DNA of 44,387 nucleotides from 4484-232 sp964486555 (lineage in GTDB: Bacteria; Thermotogota; Thermotogae; Thermotogales; Thermotogaceae). The translations under genes were made by a program, and so were the position numbers. Below are positions 15,169 through 22,922 of the stretch, piece after piece; the stretch's first letter is position 1, and each line of letters begins with the position of its first letter. Where the stretch lies: contig CAZANP010000010.1 in the NCBI GenBank assembly GCA_964486555.1, positions 1 to 44,387 of the forward strand, written 5' to 3'. A model generated the notes under the pieces. It made no database searches and had not been told where the DNA came from. It saw only the letters and a program-made list of their open reading frames with translations.

Positions 15169-16125
15169 TTATTTAACGATGATACCGATGGCATCGATCT
15201 CGTTCCATCCAGGGACCAGTGATGTGTCTAGAACTACCTTCACCGATGAAACGGAAAAGTCTGTTAAAGGAAAGGTTATTTTGAAAATTCTAGCTTTTTC
15301 CCCTACAGTTTCCTCACCACCGGATCTTTCCCATACAGCATGATAGTTCCCTTTTACGTCCTTCAGAAGAATCTTCACGATCGCTCCAGGATTGTACGTT
15401 TCGTATACGACGATACCGCAAACAGGACCCTCATATGGGAAACTAACCTCGATGTATTCTTCCCCCTTATCCTTCGCTGATGGGGCCCAAGCTTTATCCA
15501 CATCGCCATATTTTGGGTAGACATCAGGAGGGCCTAGAACCTGCTCTGCACTCCATCTCACGGGGGAATATTCACTGCTGTAATCTATAACTCTATTTGC
15601 CCAATAGATTTTTTCTCCTGGTTTAACCTCCTCGTACGGGACCAAACTTATGGCGTCTATCTCGTTCCATCCTTGAACCTTTGCTGGTATCATCTCTATT
15701 CTGACAGTGACAACAAGGTAGTCGAATCTTTCGAGCTGGAATTCCTGGATAAAGGCATCATCTTTCAGTTTCCTTGGCTCTCCCTCCCAGATCAGATGGT
15801 ACAGACCTTTTTCGTCCTTCACGAGAACTCTCCACACAGGGCTTGGATTGTAAGTCCACCAGATTCTAACAGCTCTTGCTCTCACTGGATATGGAAAACC
15901 AACTTCCACATATTCAAAGCACGAATCCGATTGCTCGGGAGCCCACGCATTTTCGTTGTCTCCGTACTCGGGATAGACATCTGGAGGACCAAGCAACTTC
16001 TTCACGGACCAAGAATCCTCATCGTACTGGGAACTGAACGATATCACTCGATCCGCAAAGACATCCCCTAAAACTGTGATCAGGGATGTCACAAACAACA
16101 TCAGCAGAAAAACTTTCAATTTCAT
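15169..16125 (-). CDS. Secreted protein with two tandem lectin-like repeats, 318 aa
   Basis: No assigned function. Residues 1-24 are a signal peptide (MKLK, hydrophobic core, VFA). The rest is an internal duplication: repeat 1 at about 26-162 and repeat 2 at about 177-316. Each opens with RVI-(S/D)-x-SS-(Q/E)-Y and carries LGPPDVYP(E/K)YGD followed by AWAP, a YNP turn in the middle and the closing GWNEIDAI. The pattern resembles jelly-roll, galactose-binding or pappalysin-SD-scarf-type domains in exported proteins, which suggests carbohydrate or surface binding (inference). ATG 16125 follows GAGGTGG; an upstream in-frame ATG at 16140 overlaps the previous gene. It sits oddly between protease genes and purine enzymes, 11 bases after pmbA and 20 before ade. 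Confidence 0.85.
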   Translation of the reverse strand: MKLKVFLLMLFVTSLITVLGDVFADRVISFSSQYDEDSWSVKKLLGPPDVYPEYGDNENAWAPEQSDSCFEYVEVGFPYPVRARAVRIWWTYNPSPVWRVLVKDEKGLYHLIWEGEPRKLKDDAFIQEFQLERFDYLVVTVRIEMIPAKVQGWNEIDAISLVPYEEVKPGEKIYWANRVIDYSSEYSPVRWSAEQVLGPPDVYPKYGDVDKAWAPSAKDKGEEYIEVSFPYEGPVCGIVVYETYNPGAIVKILLKDVKGNYHAVWERSGGEETVGEKARIFKITFPLTDFSVSSVKVVLDTSLVPGWNEIDAIGIIVK

Positions 16126-16136
16126 AAAATACCACC

Positions 16137-17459
16137 TCATTTGGATACAACACTCACATCCTCCACCAAAACGTAAGGAAGCTCTCCAAAGGAAGTGATC
16201 TCTTTCTCTTCAGATACAGCAGTAATCCTTTTGAGTGATTCGAAGATGCTCCCGCTTATCATCGTGCCGATAAGTGGGAAGGTTTCTTCTCCTTTTTCAA
16301 TGAACCTTCCTCCCTTTACAGTACCCGAGAACACGCCGCTCACTGGATTTGCATTTCCACTGAATCTTCTCACATATATTCCCTTATCGATTTTTTCGAA
16401 GATCTTTTTCAAAGGTAAAGTACTGACGAAGCTCGGTGATATCACTGAAATGCTCGGCATGGTTCTGTACCAACCCGAAGCGTGCCCCGTGGATTTTCTG
16501 TTCTCTTTTCTGGCGGTGTAAGTGTTGTAAATGTAGGTTTTCAAGATACCATTCTCTATGATCACAGTCTTTCTGGTTGGAACGCCTTCCCTATCGAAGG
16601 AAGTGGAAAAAATCGAGCTGGGTTTTCTCGGTTCATCGATGAATGTGAGTACATCTGATGCCACTTTCTCTCCCAGTTTTCCAACCCATGGACTCCTTCT
16701 CTCCTGAACAGATTCTGCGTTTACCAATGAAGAGATGGGCATGGCAAATATCATGGAGAAAGCATCTGGACTTAGAAGAACAGATCCTTTGAAAGATTCA
16801 CAGGTTTTTGCACCAAGCGTTTTCAAAATGTCTTTTGCAAAACTCTCTGCGGATTCCTTTATCTTATCCTCGATACCTTCGATTTTCACATCACCACCGA
16901 CTCTGTAATCGAACGAAGATACCTTTTCTCCTTCAACCGCCATTCCCATTACGAAATATCGAACAGTGCTCTTTTTTTCGGCAAGAGATAACCCTTTGGT
17001 GTTCAATATCCTCTTCTCCCTTGACGATACCACTATCTCCGCCGAATCTATGCTTATCCTACTGTCGACTTTTCTTGGAATCTCCACAAGATGCTTCCCC
17101 AAACGGAGTGTATCCTCAAGAGTCGTTTTCTCCACATCTTCATGGTATAGATCTTCTACCATCTCAACTTCTTCGGGATCTGGAAGGCCAACATAAGGAT
17201 CTTCTTGAGAGTTTCTGGCAAGGTTCACTGCCTCCTCGACTAACTCTCCTATTTTGGAGAGATCGTTTGTATGAGCAAACCCTTGCTTTTTCCCTAAGAA
17301 AACTCTCAAACCAACGCCCGTGTACTCGTCTTGGTTCAAAGTCTTGAGTTCATTCTTTTCAAAGAACACCCTCTTTTTTCTTTCCTTCTCTATGAAGATC
17401 TCCGCTTCATCAACGTTTTTCTCTTTGAGAAGTTTCATTATTCTGTCCTCTATCGTCAT
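16137..17459 (-). CDS. pmbA: TldD/PmbA-family protease partner (TldE-like), 440 aa
   Basis: PmbA/TldE homologue that forms a heterodimeric metalloprotease with TldD; in characterised systems the pair degrades unfolded peptides and matures peptide antibiotics. No HExxxH is visible, as expected for the TldE half. Family segments: 'YTGVGLRVFLGKKQGFAHTNDLS' near the N-terminus, 'VLLSPDAFSMIFAMPI', 'FDREGVPTRKTVIIENGILKTYIYNTYTARK' and 'FSGTVKGGRFI'. The ATG at 17459 overlaps the TGA of tldD by one base (TGATG), behind a GGGGGGAGAAAG site, so the partners are made together. It is followed after 11 bases by the secreted repeat protein. Confidence 0.92.
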   Translation of the reverse strand: MTIEDRIMKLLKEKNVDEAEIFIEKERKKRVFFEKNELKTLNQDEYTGVGLRVFLGKKQGFAHTNDLSKIGELVEEAVNLARNSQEDPYVGLPDPEEVEMVEDLYHEDVEKTTLEDTLRLGKHLVEIPRKVDSRISIDSAEIVVSSREKRILNTKGLSLAEKKSTVRYFVMGMAVEGEKVSSFDYRVGGDVKIEGIEDKIKESAESFAKDILKTLGAKTCESFKGSVLLSPDAFSMIFAMPISSLVNAESVQERRSPWVGKLGEKVASDVLTFIDEPRKPSSIFSTSFDREGVPTRKTVIIENGILKTYIYNTYTARKENRKSTGHASGWYRTMPSISVISPSFVSTLPLKKIFEKIDKGIYVRRFSGNANPVSGVFSGTVKGGRFIEKGEETFPLIGTMISGSIFESLKRITAVSEEKEITSFGELPYVLVEDVSVVSK

Positions 17460-18862
17460 CACTTTCTCCCCCCTATTTTCACTTTGCATCTAAGGTGCGG
17501 GCCTCCCGCATCCACTTTGGCTGGTTGGTGCTTTCCACAATATCCAGCACCGAGAGTGAACATGAAGTCGTTTCCAACCATATCGACGGATGAGAGAACA
17601 TCGAAAGCTTGTCCAGATATAGTCACTTCCTTCACAGGATAAGCTAGTTTCCCATTCTCGATTTTCCACGCTTCCATGACACCGAACATGAACTCCGCAT
17701 TTGCATCAGCTTGACCTCCTCCACCGAGCCCTTTTAGATAGTATCCTTCCTTCGTTGAAGATATGATCTCTTCTGGATCCGTCTCTCCAGGGAGAATGTA
17801 AGTATTTCTCATCCTTATTATAGGTTCATCAGAATACAAGAAAGCCCTTGCGTTACCCGTATTCTCCACGCCGAATATGGTGGAGGATTCTGAATCGTGG
17901 AGGTATGATTTCAAAATTCCATTCTCAATCACTTTAACTTCCATTGGATCAACTCCTTCATCATCGACAAGCAGGATACCTGAGGCTCCCTTTTCTATTT
18001 GAGGATTTGGGCTATCCACTAGAGTTATTAATTCACTCGCAACTTTTTCACCGATCTTTCCCTTCACTATGGATCCTGAAAGGACAAAATCAGCTTCAAC
18101 GGTGTGACCGATGGCTTCATGAGCAAGAACCCCTACGAGCGATGGGTGGAGAACAACGGTATGTACACCTCCCTCGGGATATTTGGCCCCAAGTTTGTTG
18201 ACAGCGATTTTCACAGCTTCTTCCACCATGTCTTCAGGTTTGAAACGTCTGAAAAGCTCTCCCCATCCACCAGTTGCACCAACCGAGGAGAATCCTGTTT
18301 CCATCTCTCCATTTGAAGAAGCTACTACGTACACGACAGCGTCGACCTTTGAATCTTTGTAGATGACACTCGTTCCGTATGAAGTCACGATGACCTTTTC
18401 ATCGATCATCTCCGTATATCTTGCAAGAGTGGATGCAACCTTGTTACTGAGCTTTCTTGGATTTTCATCCAATTTCCGAACCAGTTCGATCTTCTCATCC
18501 AGAGGGATCTCTTCAAGCGGTCTTGTTTCTTCTACTCTCAACACACCCTTTTTCGATCTTGTTGTTAACCTATCGACAACTTTCTCTTTCAAACCTTCTC
18601 CCATCTTTGCGGAATTGAAAGCTTCCTTTATGGTCTTATATATGGAATCTTTTGAAATGTCCGTTGTCGAAGAGAAACCCCAGATTCCGTTGACCCACAC
18701 ACGAACTCCCACACCTGCGATCCTTCCAGATTCAACGTTCCTTATTCTTCCATTCTGAAAGGAAAGCTGTCTTGTCTTTCTAGAGTGATACCTAAGCTGT
18801 ACAACACCTTCCACCACATCAACCAGTTCTTCCAGTATGCCTCTGATTTCTTCAGCATTCAT
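17459..18862 (-). CDS. tldD: TldD metalloprotease, 467 aa
   Basis: Catalytic subunit of the TldD/TldE protease. The zinc motif HEAIGH is at residues 248-253 (HEXXXH), and the C-terminal region carries 'LGAGYCGKHQPAKVDAGGPHLRC', which contains the cysteine and other active-site residues of the family. Length is normal. ATG 18862 has only a weak AAAAGG at poor spacing; it overlaps, as ATGA, the end of a 10-codon frame at 18859-18891 that has an excellent ribosome site, so tldD translation may depend on that leader. First full gene of a seven-gene minus-strand run ending at 8367. Confidence 0.93.
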   Translation of the reverse strand: MNAEEIRGILEELVDVVEGVVQLRYHSRKTRQLSFQNGRIRNVESGRIAGVGVRVWVNGIWGFSSTTDISKDSIYKTIKEAFNSAKMGEGLKEKVVDRLTTRSKKGVLRVEETRPLEEIPLDEKIELVRKLDENPRKLSNKVASTLARYTEMIDEKVIVTSYGTSVIYKDSKVDAVVYVVASSNGEMETGFSSVGATGGWGELFRRFKPEDMVEEAVKIAVNKLGAKYPEGGVHTVVLHPSLVGVLAHEAIGHTVEADFVLSGSIVKGKIGEKVASELITLVDSPNPQIEKGASGILLVDDEGVDPMEVKVIENGILKSYLHDSESSTIFGVENTGNARAFLYSDEPIIRMRNTYILPGETDPEEIISSTKEGYYLKGLGGGGQADANAEFMFGVMEAWKIENGKLAYPVKEVTISGQAFDVLSSVDMVGNDFMFTLGAGYCGKHQPAKVDAGGPHLRCKVKIGGRK

Positions 18863-18891
18863 ACCTTTTCGCGCCTTTCAAGAAGGCGCAT
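18859..18891 (-). CDS. Ten-codon leader reading frame upstream of tldD
   Basis: ATG at 18891 is preceded by AAGGAGGTGAATC, the best ribosome site of this operon. It encodes M-R-L-L-E-R-R-E-K-V and stops in an ATGA overlap with the tldD start at 18862. A 7-bp hairpin (GCGCCTT/AAGGCGC, 18871-18889) lies inside it. It may act as a translational coupler or leader peptide. The alternative is a sequencing frameshift, so that these residues belong to the N-terminus of TldD; the normal family-like TldD start argues against this. Confidence 0.5.
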   Translation of the reverse strand: MRLLERREKV

Positions 18892-18930
18892 GATTCACCT
18901 CCTTAAATTGAGGATACTTTCCACTAACCT

Positions 18931-18959
18931 ATTATATGTTTTTTTCACTCAGTTGAGAA
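18931..18959 (-). promoter_or_regulatory. Promoter candidate for the tldD-to-deaminase operon
   Basis: Minus strand TATAAT at 18936-18931, with TTCTCA at 18959-18954 and a 17-bp spacer. The -10 is perfect, the -35 poor. The start would be near 18924, about 33 bases before the leader ATG. Confidence 0.5.
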
Positions 18960-19423
18960 AACAGCTGTTATCTTTTTCGGAGAATCGATGTTCAATTCTA
19001 AAGGATTTTCCATGTACTCTTCTTTAACGTAATCTCCACCTTACGTCCACTATCCAGACCCTCAGACACCGACATGTTGAAATCGAAATTGATGTTGGCC
19101 GTTATCGTGGCGTAACCTTTATCTAAAAGGTTATAAGAAGCGTTCCACGTATAATTGAACTTATCTTTTCTCATCAAAAGCCTTGCATCTTCGTTTAGAG
19201 GAACCATCTCTTGAGATGTGACATCTTCGAACCTGACCTTCAAAATCTTGAAAGCTTCTCCAGGATCACTCTCTTCTGTTCTGAAAACAACGTAATCCCC
19301 CACATCGGATTTAGCAACGACCTTCCTGGAAACACCTGTCTTTGTGTCTATTATGTAATCACCTAATTCTATCTCTGGCAGTCCTTTTTTCTTAAAGGCA
19401 ACAGTCGAAGTTGAAGGTGACAT
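18945..19423 (-). pseudogene. Remnant of an unidentified protein gene, 5'-truncated and frameshifted
   Basis: The open frame from 19423 to 18998 encodes 141 residues, but its first nine or so codons are out-of-frame sequence of the ZIP relic at 19411-19500, and there is no ribosome site. The recognisable protein begins near 'GLPEIELGDYIIDTKTG'. Towards the end the frame closes after 'VEITLKKSTWKIL'. With one extra A in TTAAAGAAG (about 19023-19031) the reading continues as E-E-Y-M-E-N-P-L-E-L-N-I-D-S-P to a stop at 18945, which looks more protein-like. I read this as a decaying fragment. No domain is recognised. A promoter-like element upstream (19576-19603) may still transcribe it. Confidence 0.6.
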
Positions 19424-19500
19424 CCAAAATCATCATGTCGGTAAAACCAAGTATGAGACCAAGCGCTGCAAGATCGGTATTTCCACTCCTTTGATAGAAT
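19411..19500 (-). pseudogene. Relic of a ZIP-family metal transporter C-terminus
   Basis: Minus-strand translation gives Q-R-S-G-N-T-D-L-A-A-L-G-L-I-L-G-F-T-D-M, then M-I-L-D-V-T-F, nearly the same as the last 27 residues of the intact ZIP transporter at 21331-22143. At DNA level 19413-19497 and 21337-21420 agree at roughly four of five positions by eye, with mostly synonymous changes. The rest of the gene is absent and its stop codon is lost. This is the tail of a deleted or diverged second zip copy fused to the remnant at 18945. Confidence 0.8.
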
Positions 19501-19575
19501 TTCGACATGCTTCCAACCGGAGAATCAGAGGAGGGAACTTGCGGGAGGAACGCCGATACTTTTTGTCAGGATTTC

Positions 19576-19603
19576 ATTATATCATCTCTCGATCAAAAAA
19601 CAA
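19576..19603 (-). promoter_or_regulatory. Extended -10 promoter within the debris region
   Basis: Minus strand TTGTTT (19603-19598), 16-bp spacer ending in TGA, TATAAT (19581-19576). The -35 overlaps the end of the LD-carboxypeptidase gene. Only remnants lie downstream before tldD. Confidence 0.45.
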
Positions 19604-20429
19604 TGTTAACTTTTCCTTGACTCGCATCCATTTCAACAATTGCACCAAGAGGCAGTGTATATTTGAAAAATTTACCATGAAATGATGGAAAACCAAGGAA
19701 AGCAGGTATCTTAAGGTACGACGCATAGTTTCTCAATATATCGATGATATTCTTCTTAATATCTCCTTTTCTTATTCTGGTGAATCCACCTACGATGAGT
19801 CCTTTTATGTTTTCAGAAAGGTAGCTATGAAATATCTTCCAGAGCATTCTATCGATGGAATCTAGAGATTCGTTGACATCTTCAAGGTACAGGATCACAT
19901 CTCCCTCTATTTTCAAAAGATCCATCACAGTCACAAACAACGAAAGATTCCCTCCAACAAGCCTTCCAGATGCCTTCCCTGGATATATTGTCAGGTGATT
20001 CATGAGTTTTCTGTACTCATAAACCTGCCCAGTTACCACTTTGAGCATCTCTTTTCCTGACCTTTCATCGTATCCAATATCACACACCATGGGGCCATGA
20101 TACGCAATCTGCCCATTGGAAACCTTCCAAAGAAGCAGCGCCGTGATATCGCTGTATCCGCATATTGGTGTTGGAGAAGGTGGAGGAAGGTAATCCAAGA
20201 GTCTGTATGATCCGTTTCCACCTCGTGAACACAGTATCAGATCACACTCGTTCATCATTTCAACGAGTTCTTTTGCCCTCTCTTCATCGCTTAACTCCTC
20301 AAAACAACTTCTACCGATTATAACCGAAAAACCCTTCCTTCTTAGGAAACTTATGCCTCTTTCAAACACTTCTCTATCCTTTGGAAGGGATGCGGGAGAT
20401 ACCACACCAATTTTTTTCAAAGGTTTCAA
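19593..20429 (-). CDS. LD-carboxypeptidase, peptidase family S66 (LdcA/YkfA-like), 278 aa
   Basis: Cytoplasmic serine peptidase that removes the terminal D-amino acid from murein tetrapeptides during cell-wall recycling. The Ser-Glu-His triad of the family is visible: S93 in GYSDIT, E183 in YLEDV and H251 in FPSFHG; the Glu-to-His spacing of 68 equals that of the Pseudomonas LdcA as I recall it. No signal peptide. Start is TTG 20429, overlapping the stop of the endopeptidase gene by TTGA. Together with the NlpC/P60 gene it forms a YkfA/YkfC-like pair acting on imported or recycled muropeptides. The epimerase partner (YkfB) is not in the window. Confidence 0.9.
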   Translation of the reverse strand: MKPLKKIGVVSPASLPKDREVFERGISFLRRKGFSVIIGRSCFEELSDEERAKELVEMMNECDLILCSRGGNGSYRLLDYLPPPSPTPICGYSDITALLLWKVSNGQIAYHGPMVCDIGYDERSGKEMLKVVTGQVYEYRKLMNHLTIYPGKASGRLVGGNLSLFVTVMDLLKIEGDVILYLEDVNESLDSIDRMLWKIFHSYLSENIKGLIVGGFTRIRKGDIKKNIIDILRNYASYLKIPAFLGFPSFHGKFFKYTLPLGAIVEMDASQGKVNIVF

Positions 20430-21319
20430 AGGACTCTTCCCACCTTTCTCAGGGATTTTCTCAGAAACCTCTCATACTCATCATTTGGTTCCAGTATAGA
20501 TGAGATGACGATCCTTCCATACTTTCCTGAAGAATGAATCATTTTCCCCTCACCTATATACATTCCAACATGTCCTGGAAAGAACATGAGGTCACCTGGT
20601 TCTATCTCATTCAGAGATACCTCTTTGGTGAAATTTTCCAATTGATCTGTATCTCTTGGAAGATCCTTACCCCGAAAGTCGTAGAGTCTGTTCACAAACC
20701 CAGAGCAATCGAATCCAAAATTGCTGGTTCCTCCCCAAAGATAGGGAACCCCAATGAATTCTAAAGATAGTTTGACTATGTCATCATTTTCCAAGTTTCC
20801 AAGGATTTCCATTTCGAAGTGATTTCCATTTGGAAGCACGTAACCTCTTTCATCGCATCTCAAATGTGAGCAGAACGGTATCACCATCTTTGAATACCCA
20901 TGAACTCTTCCAAAAAGCCCTTTTAGTTTCTCTACATTCAATTCTACATAGTCAGCATACTCACTTTCTGACATGAAGAAAAGCCCCTCATTCTTCACAT
21001 TTCCTACGTACCCTGTCCTTAGATCTTTCACCAGCGAATAATCCTCCCCCACAGAGAGGATCTTAACTTCCTCTCCAAAAATGAGTTGATGCACTCTTTC
21101 ACTTCTAAACCGAGGATCTTTCCTCACATCCAGGGTGGGAGATACGACGATACCGTATTTCATATTTTCTGGGACGAACTCTTCAAGGACTATCACCGAG
21201 AACTCATAATCTGGATACATTTCTTTCAATTTGCGTAACGTCTCAAAGGTATCGACTTTTCCCACGATTCTCTCATCAAAAACACAGACATCCATGAAAC
21301 AGGTCCTTTCATCAATCAT
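20426..21319 (-). CDS. NlpC/P60 gamma-D-glutamyl-L-diamino acid endopeptidase, YkfC-like, 297 aa
   Basis: Cysteine peptidase that would cut the gamma-D-Glu-diamino-acid bond of murein peptides. The N-terminal half (about residues 55-175) holds SH3-like segments ('VVSPTLDVRKDPRFRSERVHQLIFGE' region). The C-terminal NlpC/P60 domain has VPYLWGGTSNFGFDCSGF with C205, GHVGMYIG with H250 and MIHSSG with H262. No signal peptide, so it is probably cytoplasmic, like YkfC and unlike secreted NlpC enzymes. ATG 21319 follows AAGGAGTGATGAG, 11 bases after the ZIP gene stop. Translationally coupled to the LD-carboxypeptidase. Confidence 0.9.
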   Translation of the reverse strand: MIDERTCFMDVCVFDERIVGKVDTFETLRKLKEMYPDYEFSVIVLEEFVPENMKYGIVVSPTLDVRKDPRFRSERVHQLIFGEEVKILSVGEDYSLVKDLRTGYVGNVKNEGLFFMSESEYADYVELNVEKLKGLFGRVHGYSKMVIPFCSHLRCDERGYVLPNGNHFEMEILGNLENDDIVKLSLEFIGVPYLWGGTSNFGFDCSGFVNRLYDFRGKDLPRDTDQLENFTKEVSLNEIEPGDLMFFPGHVGMYIGEGKMIHSSGKYGRIVISSILEPNDEYERFLRKSLRKVGRVL

Positions 21320-21330
21320 CTCATCACTCC

Positions 21331-22143
21331 TTAACTGAAGGTGACGTCCAGGATCATCATAGTGGTGAAACCAAGCATAAGACCGAGTGTTGCAAGATCG
21401 GTGTTTCCACTCCTTTGAGATTCCGGTATCAATTCTTCAACTGTGACGTATATCATCGCTCCAGCTGCAAAACCTAGAGCGTAAGGCAAAATCGCATGGG
21501 ATGCTGTAACAGTCAATGCTCCCAGAACACTTGCGATGGGCTCGACAACACCCGAGAGTTGTCCATACCAAAAACTTTTGAATACAGAAAGCCCTTCCCT
21601 TCTCAGTGGCATGGAAACAGCCAAACCTTCTGGAAAATTCTGAATACCTATACCCACTGCCAGAGATATGGCTCCAACCAGCGTTGTGAATTCCATGCTC
21701 GATGCAAGAGCTCCAAACGCAACGCCTATCGCTAACCCTTCGGGGATGTTATGAATCGTTATAGCAAGAACAAGAAGAGTGGTTCTCTTGAGGTTTGTTT
21801 TTATACCCTCTGCTTCTTCCATAGGAAATCCAAGATGCAGATGTGGAAGGATCCTATCTATTCCCCAAAGAAACACTCCACCAAGGAGGAAACCCACGGC
21901 GGGAGGAAGCCAGGACGGCACATTCATGCTTTCAGATATTTCTATAGCTGGGGCGAGCAACGACCAGTAACTCGCCGCTATCATGACCCCTCCTGAAAAA
22001 CCAAGCATGGCATCCAACAATTTTCTATTGACTTCCTTTGTGAAGAAAACCATTCCAGCTCCTAAAGCCGTCATGAGCCAGGTGAAGATCGTAGCTACTA
22101 ACGCTTGTAAAGCGGGGGGAAACCCCCGCATGAACTCCACCAT
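21331..22143 (-). CDS. ZIP-family divalent metal transporter, 270 aa
   Basis: Inner-membrane metal importer of the ZIP/GufA type, probably for zinc or iron. About eight hydrophobic helices. The metal-binding helices carry ITIHNIPEGLAIG and GIQNFPEGLA, and an inner loop has LPHLHLGFP with histidines. ATG 22143 follows GGGGGATCC. It lies 18 bases after the peroxiredoxin stop, so it may be part of a peroxide/metal regulon under PerR, since manganese and zinc handling often belongs to such regulons (inference). A relic of a paralogous C-terminus lies at 19411-19500. Confidence 0.93.
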   Translation of the reverse strand: MVEFMRGFPPALQALVATIFTWLMTALGAGMVFFTKEVNRKLLDAMLGFSGGVMIAASYWSLLAPAIEISESMNVPSWLPPAVGFLLGGVFLWGIDRILPHLHLGFPMEEAEGIKTNLKRTTLLVLAITIHNIPEGLAIGVAFGALASSMEFTTLVGAISLAVGIGIQNFPEGLAVSMPLRREGLSVFKSFWYGQLSGVVEPIASVLGALTVTASHAILPYALGFAAGAMIYVTVEELIPESQRSGNTDLATLGLMLGFTTMMILDVTFS

Positions 22144-22161
22144 GATGGATCCCCCGATTTT

Positions 22162-22806
22162 TCAGCTCTTCTTGAAGCAGAACCACCAATCGTAACATTC
22201 ATATTCTTCGAGTCTCTTTTTAGCCGTATCCACATCTGAAGCTGGTGGTATTATAACTTTATCATCTATCAGTTCGTTGTTCGGCCAGTTTGCAGGAATG
22301 GCAACGCCCTCTTTATCGGAAAGCTGGAAACCCTTTATCATTCTCAAAATCTCATCCATGTTCCTCCCAAGCTCCTGGGGATAGTAAAGAATCGCTCTGA
22401 TGATGCCCTTGGGATCAACTACGAAAACGGCTCTTACTGTGTTCGTTCCCTTTCCAGGATGTATCAATCCCAGCATACCTGCGACCTTTCCCGTGTCATC
22501 CGCTATTATAGGAAATTTTATCTCCACTCCTAACTTTTCTTTTATCCACTCTACCCACTTTATATGGGAAAATACTTGATCGATGCTGAGACCTATGAGC
22601 TCTGTGTTCAACTTTTTGAATTCATCGTACCTTTTTTGGAAGGCCACGAATTCCGTCGTGCAGACTGGTGTGAAATCCGCTGGATGGCTGAAGAACACGA
22701 ACCATTTCCCGGAGAAATCATCAGGTAGTTTCATCTTACCATGAGTCGTCTGAACTTCCAGTTCAGGGAATCTGTCTCCTATGAGTGGAAATTTTTTCTC
22801 TTCCAT
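22162..22806 (-). CDS. Peroxiredoxin, Prx6/AhpC-type long form, 214 aa
   Basis: Thiol peroxidase that reduces hydrogen peroxide and organic peroxides. The peroxidatic cysteine is C49 in PVCTTEF. C-terminal cysteines C204 and C210 (YECYDWWFC) could serve as resolving residues. The stretch 'HPGKGTNTVRAVFVVDPKG' is typical of the archaeal/Thermotogales Prx6-like group. Start ATG 22806 after AGGAGGTG. Its upstream region contains the 24-bp palindrome at 22871-22894, and perR is the next gene upstream, so peroxide-responsive control by PerR is likely. Confidence 0.95.
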   Translation of the reverse strand: MEEKKFPLIGDRFPELEVQTTHGKMKLPDDFSGKWFVFFSHPADFTPVCTTEFVAFQKRYDEFKKLNTELIGLSIDQVFSHIKWVEWIKEKLGVEIKFPIIADDTGKVAGMLGLIHPGKGTNTVRAVFVVDPKGIIRAILYYPQELGRNMDEILRMIKGFQLSDKEGVAIPANWPNNELIDDKVIIPPASDVDTAKKRLEEYECYDWWFCFKKS

Positions 22807-22840
22807 AACAAAACACCTCCTGAGTGCTCTTTATGAACCA

Positions 22841-22868
22841 TCTATAGATTCTACCAATCTTGTATCAA
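22841..22868 (-). promoter_or_regulatory. Promoter candidate of the peroxiredoxin operon
   Basis: Minus strand TTGATA (22868-22863), 16-bp spacer, TATAGA (22846-22841). The palindrome at 22871-22894 abuts the -35. An alternative reading is TTGAAA (22898-22893) with -10 TAATTA (22875-22870), which would put the palindrome in the spacer. Confidence 0.45.
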
Positions 22869-22870
22869 GT

Positions 22871-22894
22871 AATTATTACATATATGTAATAATT
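22871..22894. promoter_or_regulatory. 24-bp perfect palindrome, probable PerR/Fur operator
   Basis: Left half AATTATTACATA (22871-22882) and right half TATGTAATAATT (22883-22894) are exact reverse complements. The A/T-rich TTATTA/TAATAA arms resemble Fur-family boxes. It sits between perR and the peroxiredoxin gene, at or just upstream of the promoter. Confidence 0.75.
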
Positions 22895-22922
22895 TCAAAT
22901 CTTTTATGGAGTAAAAAATATA

